Numbered from the stretch's first letter, positions 33,817 to 43,237 are shown. The stretch is 64,000 bases of DNA from Solibacillus sp. FSL H8-0538 (GCF_038003525.1 NZ_JBBOPI010000001.1:2285001-2349000), one strand, 5' to 3'. Translations and numbers: made by a program. Notes: generated by a model from the sequence alone, not told the origin.

Positions 33817-34695
33817 TTAATAACGTTTTTGGAATTTATTTCGAATGAAAATTGCAATCGAGTTCATAAATACGAGCACAACCATCAAGATGATAATGCC
33901 AGCTGATGCAACATATTGGAATGCTTCTTGTGGACGTTTTGCCCAGTCAAAGATTTGCATTGGTAATGCTGTAAATGAGCTCATGAAACTCTCTGGTAAA
34001 AACTGTAGGATAACCGGAATCCCGATCACGACTAGCGGTGCAGTTTCACCAATTGCCCGGGATAACGCTAAAATACTCCCAGTTAATATTCCTGGAATCG
34101 CTGCAGGTAGCACGACACGTACGATGGTTTGCCACTTTGTTGCCCCCATGCCGTAAGATGCTTCACGTTGCTCTTTCGGTACTGCGCGAATGGCCTCCTG
34201 CGCTGCCACGATAATAACCGGTAAAATCAGTAAACTCATCGTTAAACCAGCTGCCAGAACACTTTTCCCCATACCAAGCATACGTACGAAAATTGTTAAC
34301 CCGAGTAACCCGAATACAATTGAAGGTACACCAGCTAAGTTTGAAATATTCATACGAATAAAATCATTAATTTTATTCTTTTTCGCATATTCCTCTAAAT
34401 AAATCGCTGTGCTCACACCTAATATAATGGATACTGGCGCAACTACTACCATTAGCCAAAGTGATCCGATAAGTGCCGCTTTAATCCCGGCATTTTGAGG
34501 TATGCGTGATGCGAAATTTGTGAGGAAGTCCAAATTTAAATATCCTATACCCTGTGAAAAAATACGGTATAGCAAAATGGCTAATGAAATGAGTGCAAAA
34601 CTCGTTGCGGCAATAAAAATCGCCTTCCATATTTTATTGAACACAAGTCGTTTTTGCATACGCTTCATTACTAAATCATCTTGTAAATATCTCAT
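33817..34695 (-). CDS. pstA: Phosphate ABC transporter permease PstA
   Basis: A 292-residue permease with six helices. The EAA loop region (QEAIRAVPKEQREASYGMGATKWQT) that contacts PstB is present, followed by ALSRAIGETAPLVVIG, the PstA signature. It follows pstC by one base, so the two are coupled. Confidence 0.97.
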   Translation of the reverse strand: MRYLQDDLVMKRMQKRLVFNKIWKAIFIAATSFALISLAILLYRIFSQGIGYLNLDFLTNFASRIPQNAGIKAALIGSLWLMVVVAPVSIILGVSTAIYLEEYAKKNKINDFIRMNISNLAGVPSIVFGLLGLTIFVRMLGMGKSVLAAGLTMSLLILPVIIVAAQEAIRAVPKEQREASYGMGATKWQTIVRVVLPAAIPGILTGSILALSRAIGETAPLVVIGIPVILQFLPESFMSSFTALPMQIFDWAKRPQEAFQYVASAGIIILMVVLVFMNSIAIFIRNKFQKRY

Positions 34696-34696
34696 G

Positions 34697-35641
34697 CTAG
34701 TACTCCTCTCGGAAGCGTTTTGAAATATATTGCGCGAGTAAGTTCATCGCTAATGTAAACATAAATAAGGTAAATCCAACTGCATAAATTGAGTAGTAAA
34801 TTGTTGTACCATAACCAGCATCACCTGTTGTTACTTGAACAATATACGCTGTCATCGTTTGAATGGAGTCCGTAACTCCGAATTCAAAGCGAGGTGTTGA
34901 CCCACCAGCAAGCGATACGATCATCGTTTCACCAATTGCCCGGGAAATTGCTAATACGACGGATGCGATAATGCCTGATAAAGCGGCTGGTAGTACTACT
35001 TTAATAGAGACTTCCAATTTTGTAGCTCCTAATGCAAGCGCGCCTTCACGAATGGATCTTGGTACCGAGCCCATTGCGTCCTCAGACATCGACGCGATCA
35101 TAGGTAAAATCATAATCCCGACAACAATCCCAGGGCTGAGCGCATTAAATATTTTTAAACCAGGAACAATTTGTTGAAGCAGTGGCGTAACGAATGTTAA
35201 AGCAAAGAATCCATAAACAATCGTCGGTACACCAGCTAAAACTTCAAGAATAGGCTTTACTGTTCGACGTACTTTTTCTGACGCATATTCACTTAAGTAC
35301 ACAGCGGCACCAAGCCCAAATGGAACGGAAACTATAATAGCAATAAACGTAACTTTAAATGTTCCTATAATGAGTGGTAAAATGCCGTATAACGGTTCGT
35401 TCCCGGAGAAAGGTAACCATTCTGTACCGAATAAATAATCTGTTAATGAGACACGTTGGAAAAATTCAAACGTTTCAAAAATAAGTGTAAACACAATCCC
35501 AAAAGTCGTTAGTACCGAAATCGCTGCCGCTAAAAACAACCCTAGCGGTATAAGCTTTTCAACTACTTTCTTTCCTTTGCGATTACGAGACTTCGTTATC
35601 ATCTCTTGAATGGTTTGTTGTGGTTGTATTTTAGAAGTCAT
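34697..35641 (-). CDS. pstC: Phosphate ABC transporter permease PstC
   Basis: A 314-residue permease with six helices, EAA loop (PRSIREGALALGATKLEVS), and the family ISRAIGETMIVSLAGG. First gene after the pstS terminator and THR copy 11, so pstCAB-phoU are probably made by limited read-through, as the lower demand for membrane parts would require. Confidence 0.97.
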   Translation of the reverse strand: MTSKIQPQQTIQEMITKSRNRKGKKVVEKLIPLGLFLAAAISVLTTFGIVFTLIFETFEFFQRVSLTDYLFGTEWLPFSGNEPLYGILPLIIGTFKVTFIAIIVSVPFGLGAAVYLSEYASEKVRRTVKPILEVLAGVPTIVYGFFALTFVTPLLQQIVPGLKIFNALSPGIVVGIMILPMIASMSEDAMGSVPRSIREGALALGATKLEVSIKVVLPAALSGIIASVVLAISRAIGETMIVSLAGGSTPRFEFGVTDSIQTMTAYIVQVTTGDAGYGTTIYYSIYAVGFTLFMFTLAMNLLAQYISKRFREEY

Positions 35642-35665
35642 TATGAAAACTCCTTTCTATATCTA

Positions 35666-35750
35666 TTAGAAAGACACATATCGCCCCGAAATAGGACGAT
35701 ATGATTTCTTTTCTTATGCGGATATCCTAAAATTCTACTTTCCTATCCGC
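35666..35750 (-). repeat. THR two-hairpin repeat, copy 11
   Basis: H1 CATATCG / CGATATG and H2 GCGGAT / ATCCGC, both compensated relative to the consensus. It sits in the pstS-pstC gap directly after the T-rich end of the pstS terminator (minus strand), hence inside the read-through transcript. Confidence 0.92.
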
Positions 35751-35751
35751 T

Positions 35752-35790
35752 AAGAAAATGTGTGGGACAACTCTATCCCACACTTATTTC
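35752..35790 (-). terminator. Attenuating terminator between pstS and pstC
   Basis: AAGTGTGGGATAG / GTCCCACACATT hairpin then TTCTTA on the minus strand; would let pstS transcripts outnumber pstCAB. Confidence 0.85.
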
Positions 35791-35796
35791 CCTTGA

Positions 35797-36759
35797 TTAT
35801 TTTAAGCCTTCTAATGTTGTTAAACCGGCTGAGTACTTTTCTTCTGGTAAGCTAACATACCCTACTGCTTCTGCCATATCGCCGCTATTTTCTAGTGAAA
35901 ATTTAATAAAGTCATATACTGCTTCATTTTCAGCAAGTGCTGTGTTTTTCACATAAACGAATAGTGGACGTGATAGTGGTGAATATTCACCTGATTCAAT
36001 TGTTTCGTTTGTAGGTTCTACACCATCTACAGTAACAACTTGCAATTTGTCTGCATTTTCAAGGTAGTATGCATAACCGAAGAACGCAATTGCATTTACA
36101 TCTGCCGTAACCCCTTGTACTAATACGTTATCATCTTCTGATAATGTTGCAGTTTTTACTAAGTCTTCTCCGTCTAAAATTACTTCATCAAAGTAATCAA
36201 AAGTACCTGAGTCAGCGCCTGGTGAGTAGAATACGATTTCTTCGGCTGGCCAAGATGGATCAATATCAGACCATTTTTTTGTTGTACCATTTTCAACCCA
36301 AATTTGTTTTAATTGGTCTACAGTTAAGTTTTTTGCCCATGTATTTTCTGGGTGAACGACTACTGATAAACCGTCGTATGCAAGTTCAAATTCTGTATAG
36401 TCAATGCCAGCTGCTTCTAGTTGCGCTTTCTCGTCATCTTTAATTGGACGAGATGCATTTGAGAAGTCTGTTTCGCCGTTAATGAATTTTTCAAAGCCGC
36501 CACCTGTACCAGATACGCCAACAGATACTCGAACATCCTTTTGTACAGCTGCATATTCTTCAACTAATGCTTCTGTAATTGGCGCTACTGTTGATGAACC
36601 ATCGCCGACTACATCACCAGTTAATTGCGCTGTGCCAGCTTCAGCTTGTTCGTTGTTGTCAGTTGATGTTGTTGCTTCGTCATCTGAGTTACCACATGCA
36701 CCTAAAAATAATGCCGATCCTAGTACTGCTGTCATAGATAAGTACTGCCACTTTTTCAT
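35797..36759 (-). CDS. pstS: Phosphate-binding lipoprotein PstS
   Basis: A 320-residue extracellular binding protein: signal peptide with lipobox LGAC (Cys22), an acidic Thr-rich linker, then GDGSSTVAPI (phosphate loop), GVSGTGGGFEKF and SRPI. It captures phosphate and hands it to PstCA. It is the first gene of the operon and has a Pho box upstream. Confidence 0.98.
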   Translation of the reverse strand: MKKWQYLSMTAVLGSALFLGACGNSDDEATTSTDNNEQAEAGTAQLTGDVVGDGSSTVAPITEALVEEYAAVQKDVRVSVGVSGTGGGFEKFINGETDFSNASRPIKDDEKAQLEAAGIDYTEFELAYDGLSVVVHPENTWAKNLTVDQLKQIWVENGTTKKWSDIDPSWPAEEIVFYSPGADSGTFDYFDEVILDGEDLVKTATLSEDDNVLVQGVTADVNAIAFFGYAYYLENADKLQVVTVDGVEPTNETIESGEYSPLSRPLFVYVKNTALAENEAVYDFIKFSLENSGDMAEAVGYVSLPEEKYSAGLTTLEGLK

Positions 36760-36804
36760 TGTTATTCCTCCGTCAAATTCGAATTAAGTTTTCTTACATT
36801 CCCT

Positions 36805-36810
36805 ACTATA
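36805..36810 (-). promoter_or_regulatory. pstS -10 box
   Basis: TATAGT on the minus strand, 20 bases downstream of the last Pho-box repeat and about 45 bases before the pstS ATG. No separate -35 is seen, normal for a PhoP-activated promoter. Confidence 0.65.
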
Positions 36811-36830
36811 GAGATAGTTTGTTGAGAACA

Positions 36831-36878
36831 TATAAACCAATTGTAAAGGGTCTGTAAACCATTGTTCAAAATTGTAAA
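36831..36878 (-). promoter_or_regulatory. Pho box (PhoP binding repeats) of pstS
   Basis: On the minus strand TTGAAC, TTTACA, TTTACA and TTTATA lie at exact 11-base intervals, with another TTTACA 9 bases before the first. This is the TT(A/T)ACA direct-repeat pattern bound by PhoP dimers. It predicts induction under phosphate starvation. Confidence 0.87.
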
Positions 36879-36884
36879 GAACAA

Positions 36885-37005
36885 AAGCGCTAAAGCGCCT
36901 GCTTAGCCCGACAAGTTGCTTGCGAGTCCGAAGTGAAGGCGCTCCCTTTGCCTTCGCCCGAGGGATCGAAGCGACCTCGAGGGGCTGGCGCTTTAGCCTA
37001 GACGT
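36885..37005. repeat. GC-rich palindromic repeat upstream of pstS
   Basis: About 120 bases far richer in GC than the flanks, with ends TAAAGCGCC.../...GGCGCTTTA and AGCCC/GGGCT inside. It resembles the GCGCT-rich intergenic palindromes common in Bacillales. It sits just upstream of the Pho box. The remaining gap to 37107 holds the next gene's terminator. Confidence 0.7.
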
Positions 37006-37067
37006 TGCATTTACTTTTTTTAAAAGTTGTCCACATGGCGAAAATTTTTTATTTTCTTAACAAGAAC

Positions 37068-37104
37068 AAAAAACGATGCAAGGAGAACCCCTGCATCGTC
37101 TTGT
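37068..37104 (-). terminator. Terminator of the 137-residue membrane protein gene
   Basis: ACGATGCA / TGCATCGT hairpin followed by TTTTTTG on the minus strand. Confidence 0.85.
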
Positions 37105-37107
37105 AAG

Positions 37108-37521
37108 CTATTGAACTTTCTTTACTTCTAAAATGTTAGCAAGCATCACTTGATGACTTGTCACGATTGCCGCCTGCTTTTTCGTTTTAGGTGTTGTCAC
37201 ATCCAGCACGATTGTTTTCGCATCTTTACTATGTATGTACCTAGTAAATGCCGCATTATAAAGCGTTTCACCATTTTCCAACTTAATCGTTGCACGCTTT
37301 GCCTCTAGTAAATCTCTCATAAATGGATACTTCTTTACATTACGTTTCCGCACCGCTAGCACTAGCCTCGGCTCCAGAAACAAAATAACGAGCTCAAACA
37401 GTACCACATACAATATCGTCGTTGAAATAATGATCACGCTTGAGGCATCCGTCATGGACAAGGCAAGCGCATTGCTAATTGCACCTAAGAAAATAACCCC
37501 GTGAAATAATTTTTTTCTCAT
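37108..37521 (-). CDS. Hypothetical membrane protein
   Basis: 137 residues, not recognised. Two hydrophobic segments (FHGVIFLGAISNALALSM and SVIIISTTILYVVLFELVILFL), then a basic cytoplasmic tail (VRKRNVKKYPF) and a small beta-rich C-terminus. It lies directly after pbpA in the same direction, but pbpA has its own terminator, so separate expression is likely. Confidence 0.72.
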   Translation of the reverse strand: MRKKLFHGVIFLGAISNALALSMTDASSVIIISTTILYVVLFELVILFLEPRLVLAVRKRNVKKYPFMRDLLEAKRATIKLENGETLYNAAFTRYIHSKDAKTIVLDVTTPKTKKQAAIVTSHQVMLANILEVKKVQ

Positions 37522-37547
37522 TCTAAAAAATTCCTTTCTCTAAAAAA

Positions 37548-37576
37548 AATCCCGTAGCCAACACTACGGGATTTTA
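37548..37576 (-). terminator. Terminator of the PBP2 gene
   Basis: AATCCCGTAG / CTACGGGATT stem then TTTTT on the minus strand. Confidence 0.9.
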
Positions 37577-37582
37577 GATCAA

Positions 37583-39799
37583 TTATTCATTAATTGTTTC
37601 TACAGCTTCGTCCTCATTCAGTTTTTTCTCTGTCGTAGGAGAAATCATCGTTTGTTGTACTGAACTTGTTGACACACCTTCATCAGCATATTTCTTTTGT
37701 AAATCGAAATAAACGTCCAGAATTTCACGTGCAATATGGTTCGCTTGCGATCTATACTGTTCAAAGTTCGTTGTTGCCCATGGAATCATTACCGCGTACG
37801 CTACTTCTGGATTTTCAAATGGTGCAAATCCTACGTGTACGAGGTTTAAAGTATTTGTACCGTATTTATCCTTCTGTGGTCCGTAGTAAACTACTTGGGC
37901 AGTACCCGTTTTACCAGCTCCGGTATATGGTGCATTTCTAAATGCAGAACCTGCAGAACCTTGTGAACCAAAGTAAACACGGCGAAGCCCTTCTTTCACA
38001 TGGTCAATTTCCTCTGTTGAATTTGAAATACGATTTAAAATCGTTGGTGTCACCTCTTGTACGAGTGAACCTATTGTTTCCCCGTCTGTAGAAGGGTTAC
38101 GAATTTCTTTCAGCATACGGGGCTGAATGCGGTAACCACCGTTTGCAATTGTAGAAATATATTGTGCTAACTGCATCGTTGAATACGTATCAAACTGTCC
38201 AATTGCTAAATTGAGGATTTTACCATTATTATCAAGAATCCCCTGGTATCCGGTAGCTTCACCAGGTAAATCGATTCCGGTTGGCACCCCTAAACCAAAT
38301 TGTGCGTAACCATTACGCATAATTTGTAATGTATCGTCCTTAATTTTAAATGGCATATTATAGTAATACGTTTGGCCTGCAATCGCCATCGCAGTTTTAA
38401 ACATATAGACGTTAGATGATCGTTCTAGTGCTGTTAAATCATTCAATTGAATACGGCCAGAACGGTTAAAAATAGAACTTTTTGGCACTGTACCCGCAAG
38501 TTTAACGGGCTCATCGACAAATGATTGACCTGGAGTAATTGCCCCTGCTGAGTAGCCTGTTAATAAGGTTGCTGCCTTAACTGTAGATCCAGCTTCATAA
38601 GCAGTCGTAAATGTTCCGTAAGAATAATCTACAATATAACGCTTGCCGGTCTCCTCATCATATTCAATCTTCTTACCAACTACAGATAATAATTCACCAG
38701 TATTTGGATTCATCATGACATAAAAAGCACGGTCTAGTAGACTTGAACTCCCCATTGATTTTAGTTCAAGCAGTTTCTCCTCGACTATTCGCTCTGCTTC
38801 TTTTTGCAGCTCAATATCAATAGTGGAAACTAAGTCTTTGCCTGGCTCCCCGTCATAAGTTGTGAGCGTCTCAACAACTTGACCTTGTTTATTTGTTAAG
38901 TTTTTAACAACGGATTTTTCACCTTGTAAAATTTCCTCATACTGCGCTTCAAAATAACTTTCGCCGACGCGATCATTACGTGAATAGTCTCGCGCTAAAT
39001 AATAGTTTAGCTTTGCCTTCGGTACCCCTTTACTCGGCACGGTAGTACGACCTAAAATCGCGAGTGGTGATAAACGTACACGCTTCCAATCGGTCGTCGT
39101 GTTAACCCCTGCTAAATCAGCTAGGCGTTCGGATACACGGGCAAATTCCTCATCCGTTACATTCTCACTTTTTATTATTTGTGGAGATAAATTATAACCG
39201 GATGTCATCTCACGATAGATTGCTAGTACTTCAATATCAAAATCTGTTAACTGCGCCAGCTCTTCTTCTGTAATGCGCTCACGCACTCGGCGATCCAGCT
39301 CTGCATTGACCGTGCTTTCTTCCATTTCCTCATCTGTTGCACGAAATTCTTTCATTTCATCTTCTGTTACTTTATCGTAAGCAGCTTCTTTATTTTTCAT
39401 AATCCAGAAATCGAGCTTATCACGATGTGTCACTCGTTTTGTTGGTTGATCAATTAACTGTGCTAGCTGCTCTGCAATTATTAGCATGTCTTCCGTTTTC
39501 GTCGCTTGCATTTTCGTATATGTAATCGCATTTTCTGGTTGATTATCTACTAGTACACGACCATATCTGTCAAAAATTCGTCCTCGCGGCACACTCGTAT
39601 TCACACGAACCTCTTCAGTTCGCTCAAGTGCACGTACATAATCTTCACCTTTAACAATTTGTAAATAACCTAAACGGAAAATTAACAATGAAAATAGCAC
39701 AAAAATAGTGAAGAAAAGGACATTCATTCGAAATGTTAAACTTGATCGTTGCTTCGATTTTACATTAGATGCACGATTTTGTGGTGATACTTTTCGCAT
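37583..39799 (-). CDS. pbpA: Class B penicillin-binding protein 2 (PbpA-like)
   Basis: A 738-residue transpeptidase. A basic N-tail and one membrane helix (27-45), PBP dimerisation domain (about 70-320, starting SVPRGRIFDRYGRVL), then the catalytic domain with STVK (405-408), SSN (461-463) and KTG (630-632). It cross-links peptidoglycan during elongation and would be a beta-lactam target. Synteny with sodA and the pst operon matches B. subtilis pbpA (PBP2A). Confidence 0.96.
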   Translation of the reverse strand: MRKVSPQNRASNVKSKQRSSLTFRMNVLFFTIFVLFSLLIFRLGYLQIVKGEDYVRALERTEEVRVNTSVPRGRIFDRYGRVLVDNQPENAITYTKMQATKTEDMLIIAEQLAQLIDQPTKRVTHRDKLDFWIMKNKEAAYDKVTEDEMKEFRATDEEMEESTVNAELDRRVRERITEEELAQLTDFDIEVLAIYREMTSGYNLSPQIIKSENVTDEEFARVSERLADLAGVNTTTDWKRVRLSPLAILGRTTVPSKGVPKAKLNYYLARDYSRNDRVGESYFEAQYEEILQGEKSVVKNLTNKQGQVVETLTTYDGEPGKDLVSTIDIELQKEAERIVEEKLLELKSMGSSSLLDRAFYVMMNPNTGELLSVVGKKIEYDEETGKRYIVDYSYGTFTTAYEAGSTVKAATLLTGYSAGAITPGQSFVDEPVKLAGTVPKSSIFNRSGRIQLNDLTALERSSNVYMFKTAMAIAGQTYYYNMPFKIKDDTLQIMRNGYAQFGLGVPTGIDLPGEATGYQGILDNNGKILNLAIGQFDTYSTMQLAQYISTIANGGYRIQPRMLKEIRNPSTDGETIGSLVQEVTPTILNRISNSTEEIDHVKEGLRRVYFGSQGSAGSAFRNAPYTGAGKTGTAQVVYYGPQKDKYGTNTLNLVHVGFAPFENPEVAYAVMIPWATTNFEQYRSQANHIAREILDVYFDLQKKYADEGVSTSSVQQTMISPTTEKKLNEDEAVETINE

Positions 39800-39998
39800 T
39801 CGAAACTCCCCTTTCTTACAAAAACTAATTGTTTCATATAATTAAATCAATACCTTTTAGTATAGCACTCTGTAGGCTTTGAAAAAAGACTCATCTGCTA
39901 TGAACTTCACTTTTTAGACGGCAATTATTAATAAAGGTTTCATTTTTTATAAAGTTAGCGGAAAATAGTATTTATTATTATGGATTGGGGTGAGTCAT

Positions 39999-40364
39999 TT
40001 GAATATTTTCGCCGTCGGGATTGGCGGCGCACTCGGAGCAATGCTACGTTATGTTGTGAGCGAAGTTATACCATTTAACGGCGGATTTCCGATTGCTACA
40101 TTAATCGTCAATCTACTTGGCAGCTTCTTACTTGCCTTAATAGTAACAAAATCTTCTCTTGTGAAAAATGCACACTTAAAACTCGCCATGACAACAGGCT
40201 TTTTAGGAGCCTTTACAACATTTTCAACCTTTAGCTTCGAAACGTTTATACTTATTGAGAACGAAGCATATTTTACCGCTGTTTGTTATGTAGGGATATC
40301 TTTAATTGGTGGCATTGCTCTTAGCTTTTTCGGCTTTTGGTGCGGAAAAGGTGAGCAGGTATGA
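39999..40364 (+). CDS. crcB1: Fluoride channel subunit FluC/CrcB 1
   Basis: About 121 residues with four helices: GIGGALGAMLRYV, FPIATLIVNLLGSFLLAL (pore Asn), and TTGFLGAFTTFSTFSFET (phenylalanine box). Start TTG 39999 with GGGGTGA. Overlaps crcB2 (ATGA). Two unequal subunits form a dual-topology heterodimer that expels fluoride. No fluoride riboswitch is seen in the 190 bases upstream. Confidence 0.95.
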   Translation: MNIFAVGIGGALGAMLRYVVSEVIPFNGGFPIATLIVNLLGSFLLALIVTKSSLVKNAHLKLAMTTGFLGAFTTFSTFSFETFILIENEAYFTAVCYVGISLIGGIALSFFGFWCGKGEQV

Positions 40365-40702
40365 TATATGTAGCGATTGGAGGCTTCTTCGGTGCGATTG
40401 CTCGTTTCCTAGTAGGTGGCTGGATAACAAATTGCACGAGCAGCACCTTTCCTGTGGGAACATTGTTCATCAATGTTGTCGGGTCATTTTTATTAGGGAT
40501 TTGCTTTAGCTTAAACCCGTTGGAATCCGTTGTCTTATTATGTGCAATTGGATTTTTAGGCGCCTTTACAACATTTTCGACTTTTTGTTATGAGATTGTA
40601 AAGCTGTGGCACGATAAAAAAAGAACTGTGGCATTAGTTTATGTTGCACTGTCATTTATTATTGGAATTAGTGCAGCCGTCCTTGGATTTCAACTAAACT
40701 AA
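40361..40702 (+). CDS. crcB2: Fluoride channel subunit FluC/CrcB 2
   Basis: 113 residues with the same four-helix plan: GGFFGAIARFLVGGW, FPVGTLFINVVGSFLLGI, and AIGFLGAFTTFSTFCYE. It should insert in the opposite orientation to CrcB1 to build the channel. Translationally coupled to crcB1 and followed by a strong terminator. Confidence 0.95.
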   Translation: MIYVAIGGFFGAIARFLVGGWITNCTSSTFPVGTLFINVVGSFLLGICFSLNPLESVVLLCAIGFLGAFTTFSTFCYEIVKLWHDKKRTVALVYVALSFIIGISAAVLGFQLN

Positions 40703-40745
40703 AAAGCGGTGCTAAGTGGTTGTCCCACTGTAGCACCGCTTTATT
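40703..40745. terminator. Bidirectional terminator between crcB2 and sodA
   Basis: AAAGCGGTGCTA.AGTGG / CCACT.TAGCACCGCTTT long stem with A and T flanks, convergent gap. Confidence 0.93.
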
Positions 40746-40755
40746 TATATTTAAA

Positions 40756-41361
40756 TTATTTTGCGTCTTGGAATTTAGCTTCTACTACGTCCCAGTTCAC
40801 TACGTTCCAGAAAGCGCCGATATAGTCTGGACGACGGTTTTGGTAGTTTAAGTAGTATGCGTGCTCCCAAACATCTAAGCCTAGGATAGGCGTTTTGCCT
40901 TCCATAACAGGAGAGTCTTGGTTTGGAGTTGAAGTAATTGCTACGCCGTCACCGTCAATGATTAACCAAGCCCAACCTGAACCGAAGCGAGTAGTTGCCG
41001 CTGCAGCGAAAGCTTCTTTGAAAGCTTCGAAAGAACCGAATTTAGCTTCGATAGCTGCTGCTACTTCGCCAACTGGAGTGTTAGAACCGCCTGGAGCGAT
41101 TACTTCCCAGAATAATGAGTGGTTAGCGTGACCGCCACCATTGTTGCGTACAGCTGTTTGTTTGTCAGCTGGTAAAGCGTCGATAGCAGCGATTAACTCG
41201 TTGATGTCTTTGCCTTCGAATTCAGTACCTGCGATTGCAGCGTTTAAATTTGTTACATACGTATTGTGGTGTTTAGAGTGGTGAATCTCCATTGTTGTTG
41301 CATCGATATGTGGTGCTAATGCGTCATAAGCATAAGTTAATTGTGGTAATTCATAAGCCAT
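40756..41361 (-). CDS. sodA: Superoxide dismutase (Mn/Fe)
   Basis: A 201-residue SOD. Metal ligands: His27 ([12 protein letters not shown] region), His in NHSLFW, and Asp-His in [12 protein letters not shown]. The [12 protein letters not shown] context and Gln in TPNQDSP favour manganese. It destroys superoxide in the cytosol. Synteny with pbpA and yqgC matches B. subtilis. Monocistronic. Confidence 0.98.
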   Translation of the reverse strand: MAYELPQLTYAYDALAPHIDATTMEIHHSKHHNTYVTNLNAAIAGTEFEGKDINELIAAIDALPADKQTAVRNNGGGHANHSLFWEVIAPGGSNTPVGEVAAAIEAKFGSFEAFKEAFAAAATTRFGSGWAWLIIDGDGVAITSTPNQDSPVMEGKTPILGLDVWEHAYYLNYQNRRPDYIGAFWNVVNWDVVEAKFQDAK

Positions 41362-41580
41362 TGTAAATTTCCTCCCTGGAACTAATTTAATGTTGATTAC
41401 AATACTAGGTTATCAAAATACTAGCTTTCATTCAATGAAAAAAATCCATTAAAGGATATTTCAGTCTTTTGACGGAAGTCTTAGATTTCTCTAACTAAGC
41501 TGAGCATTAAACTCACTTGTAATCTTTCCCAATATCAGTGTACGCCAAACATTTTCCGCTATCAACTAATATGCCTTCAA

Positions 41581-42060
41581 TTAAATAGCAAATACAAAAA
41601 TCACGAGCATTACTACTTGAATAATTCCCTTTGTGACAACGGATGTTAAAAACCCGATAACAGAGCCAATACCGATTTTAATCGCCTGCTGTATAGACGT
41701 TCGAGTAATTATTAATTCTCCGATAACTGCACCTAGAAATGGGCCGACTAAAATCCCAAAAATCGGAATGACGAACGGACCCACTAATAATCCAATTGTA
41801 CTACCCCACATGCCCGCCTTTGAACCGCCGAACTTCTTCACGCCAACTAAGTTTGCTATAGTATCTGCAGCAAATAATAATACAACAAATAATAGTTCAA
41901 TTAACCAGAACCACCATGGTAGCTCACTAAAACTATAAAAAAGGCCATACGCAATAAAGCCGCCTAGTATAAATAGCACGGACGGAATGATCGGATAAAT
42001 AAGACCAATAAATGCGATGATAAACAATGCAATAATGACAATCCAAGCTATACTATCCAA
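41581..42060 (-). CDS. yqgC: DUF456 membrane protein (YqgC)
   Basis: About 159 residues. The likely start is TTG 42060 (LDSIAWIVI) with AAAGGAAGTG upstream; a TTG six codons earlier overlaps the ribosome site. Several hydrophobic, glycine-rich helices with GPFVIPIFGILVGPFLGAVIGEL fit the DUF456/YqgC family, unknown function. Divergent from yqgB. Confidence 0.88.
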   Translation of the reverse strand: MDSIAWIVIIALFIIAFIGLIYPIIPSVLFILGGFIAYGLFYSFSELPWWFWLIELLFVVLLFAADTIANLVGVKKFGGSKAGMWGSTIGLLVGPFVIPIFGILVGPFLGAVIGELIITRTSIQQAIKIGIGSVIGFLTSVVTKGIIQVVMLVIFVFAI

Positions 42061-42170
42061 CGTGTCACTTCCTTTCAAAACTACTTAGTTATACGGAAAC
42101 GTTTCTTAAAAGTTTCAAATTCAAAAAAACGTTCATTTCTCTAGCATCCAAGTTCATGTTAAAATACTGC

Positions 42171-42248
42171 TTAGAAAGACACATCTCGCCTTAAAATGAG
42201 ATGATGTCCTTTATTATGTGGTTGAAAAAGTTATATTTAATTAACCAC
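42171..42248 (-). repeat. THR two-hairpin repeat, copy 12
   Basis: H1 is shortened to CATCTC/GAGATG, H2 is GTGGTT / AACCAC (compensated). It lies in the divergent yqgC-yqgB gap; its end CCACTAAA runs directly into GGAG, so the repeat end is part of the yqgB ribosome site. No terminator adjoins it. Confidence 0.85.
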
Positions 42249-42264
42249 TAAAGGAGCATTACAT

Positions 42265-42774
42265 ATGAAAATTTCTCACATGCAATTATTAGTTGATAGT
42301 TTAATCCATCCAAAAAAGCTTGCCGCTTACCGCATTATGTCGATCGGCAAGGTTATTCAGTATGTTTTCTTACTGATCCTACTCGTGACGGCATTTTCGC
42401 TTGGTCAATTTATCACAACAGGTGCACAGGAAGTATTTAATTATGAAGAGATTGAACAATATGCTACCGACTTAAAATGGCTTGTGTATCCAATTGCCGC
42501 AGTGTTGTTATTCGTTATGAATTCACTCATTATGTTCGCTAAAATTAGCTTTTATGCTTTTGCTTGTTCATTTTTACTAAAGCCGATGAATCGTCGCGGT
42601 GAGTATCGTCAAATTTGGCGTACTACTGCCTTTGCCATTACATGGGCAACTTTATTATCCATTGTATTTGCTATTTTCCCTGTATCTAGTAAATTTATTA
42701 CAATTGTGAGTATTTTTATTACAATGATGATCGTAATTGTTGCACTAACAAAATATCCTTTACTAAAACGGTGA
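42265..42774 (+). CDS. yqgB: DUF1189 membrane protein (YqgB)
   Basis: A 169-residue membrane protein: four to five helices (VIQYVFLLILLVTAFSLG; WLVYPIAAVLLFVMNSLIMF; FAITWATLLSIVFAIFPV; FITIVSIFITMMIVIVAL). It begins with a long amphipathic segment (LVDSLIHPKKLAAYR), the DUF1189 pattern. Unknown function. The ribosome site AAAGGAG borrows bases from THR copy 12. Confidence 0.88.
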   Translation: MKISHMQLLVDSLIHPKKLAAYRIMSIGKVIQYVFLLILLVTAFSLGQFITTGAQEVFNYEEIEQYATDLKWLVYPIAAVLLFVMNSLIMFAKISFYAFACSFLLKPMNRRGEYRQIWRTTAFAITWATLLSIVFAIFPVSSKFITIVSIFITMMIVIVALTKYPLLKR

Positions 42775-42819
42775 ATGATTCCCTTCTCTTTTCATATAGT
42801 GAAAAAAGGGGGGATTTTT

Positions 42820-43155
42820 TTGCGCTTTCTAGTAACTGCTGCCGTACTTATTTTGATTGGTATAGTTATCAAATTTGATTTACAGCAAGGGACTGTCCCG
42901 CTTACGTCGTTTTATCAAGATACCGTACCCTGTGTGGAGCAGGAGAGTTACCAGTCTATTTCGGTTCGCGTAACAGAGGGTGACACAATTTATAGTCTAT
43001 TCGCAGCTACCCCTTCCCCAATAGCAATGCCATTTCCTGAGCGTCTTGCCAGATTTTACGAACTAAATCCACATCTACAGCTACAATCCCTTGTCGCAGG
43101 AGAACTCATTCTGCTTCCAATTCATGCGAGAACGAGCGAAATCTGTTCGAAATGA
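42820..43155 (+). CDS. LysM-like secreted/anchored protein
   Basis: About 111 residues. The start is most likely TTG 42820 behind AAAAGGGGGGA, although an ATG at 42775 abuts the yqgB stop. One N-terminal helix (LVTAAVLILIGIVI), then an outside part with VRVTEGDTIYSLFA and FYELNPHLQLQSLVAGELILLPI, a LysM-type fold. Two Cys (PCVEQE, EICSK) could pair. Probably wall-associated. Confidence 0.75.
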   Translation: MRFLVTAAVLILIGIVIKFDLQQGTVPLTSFYQDTVPCVEQESYQSISVRVTEGDTIYSLFAATPSPIAMPFPERLARFYELNPHLQLQSLVAGELILLPIHARTSEICSK

Positions 43156-43237
43156 ATTGTTAATGTTTCATCCTTGTTCTTACTTTCCTACACTGATAAA
43201 ATAAGTCTCAGTGACGGCTTACATAAGAATAGCCAAA

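Noticed and set aside
39800-39998. Fluoride riboswitch before crcB1
   Set aside because: I looked for the GGNGAUGG core expected near fluC genes and did not find it.
42775-42819. ATG directly after yqgB as start of the LysM-like protein
   Set aside because: It has no ribosome site, whereas TTG 42820 follows AAAAGGGGGGA at good spacing and starts just before the membrane helix.
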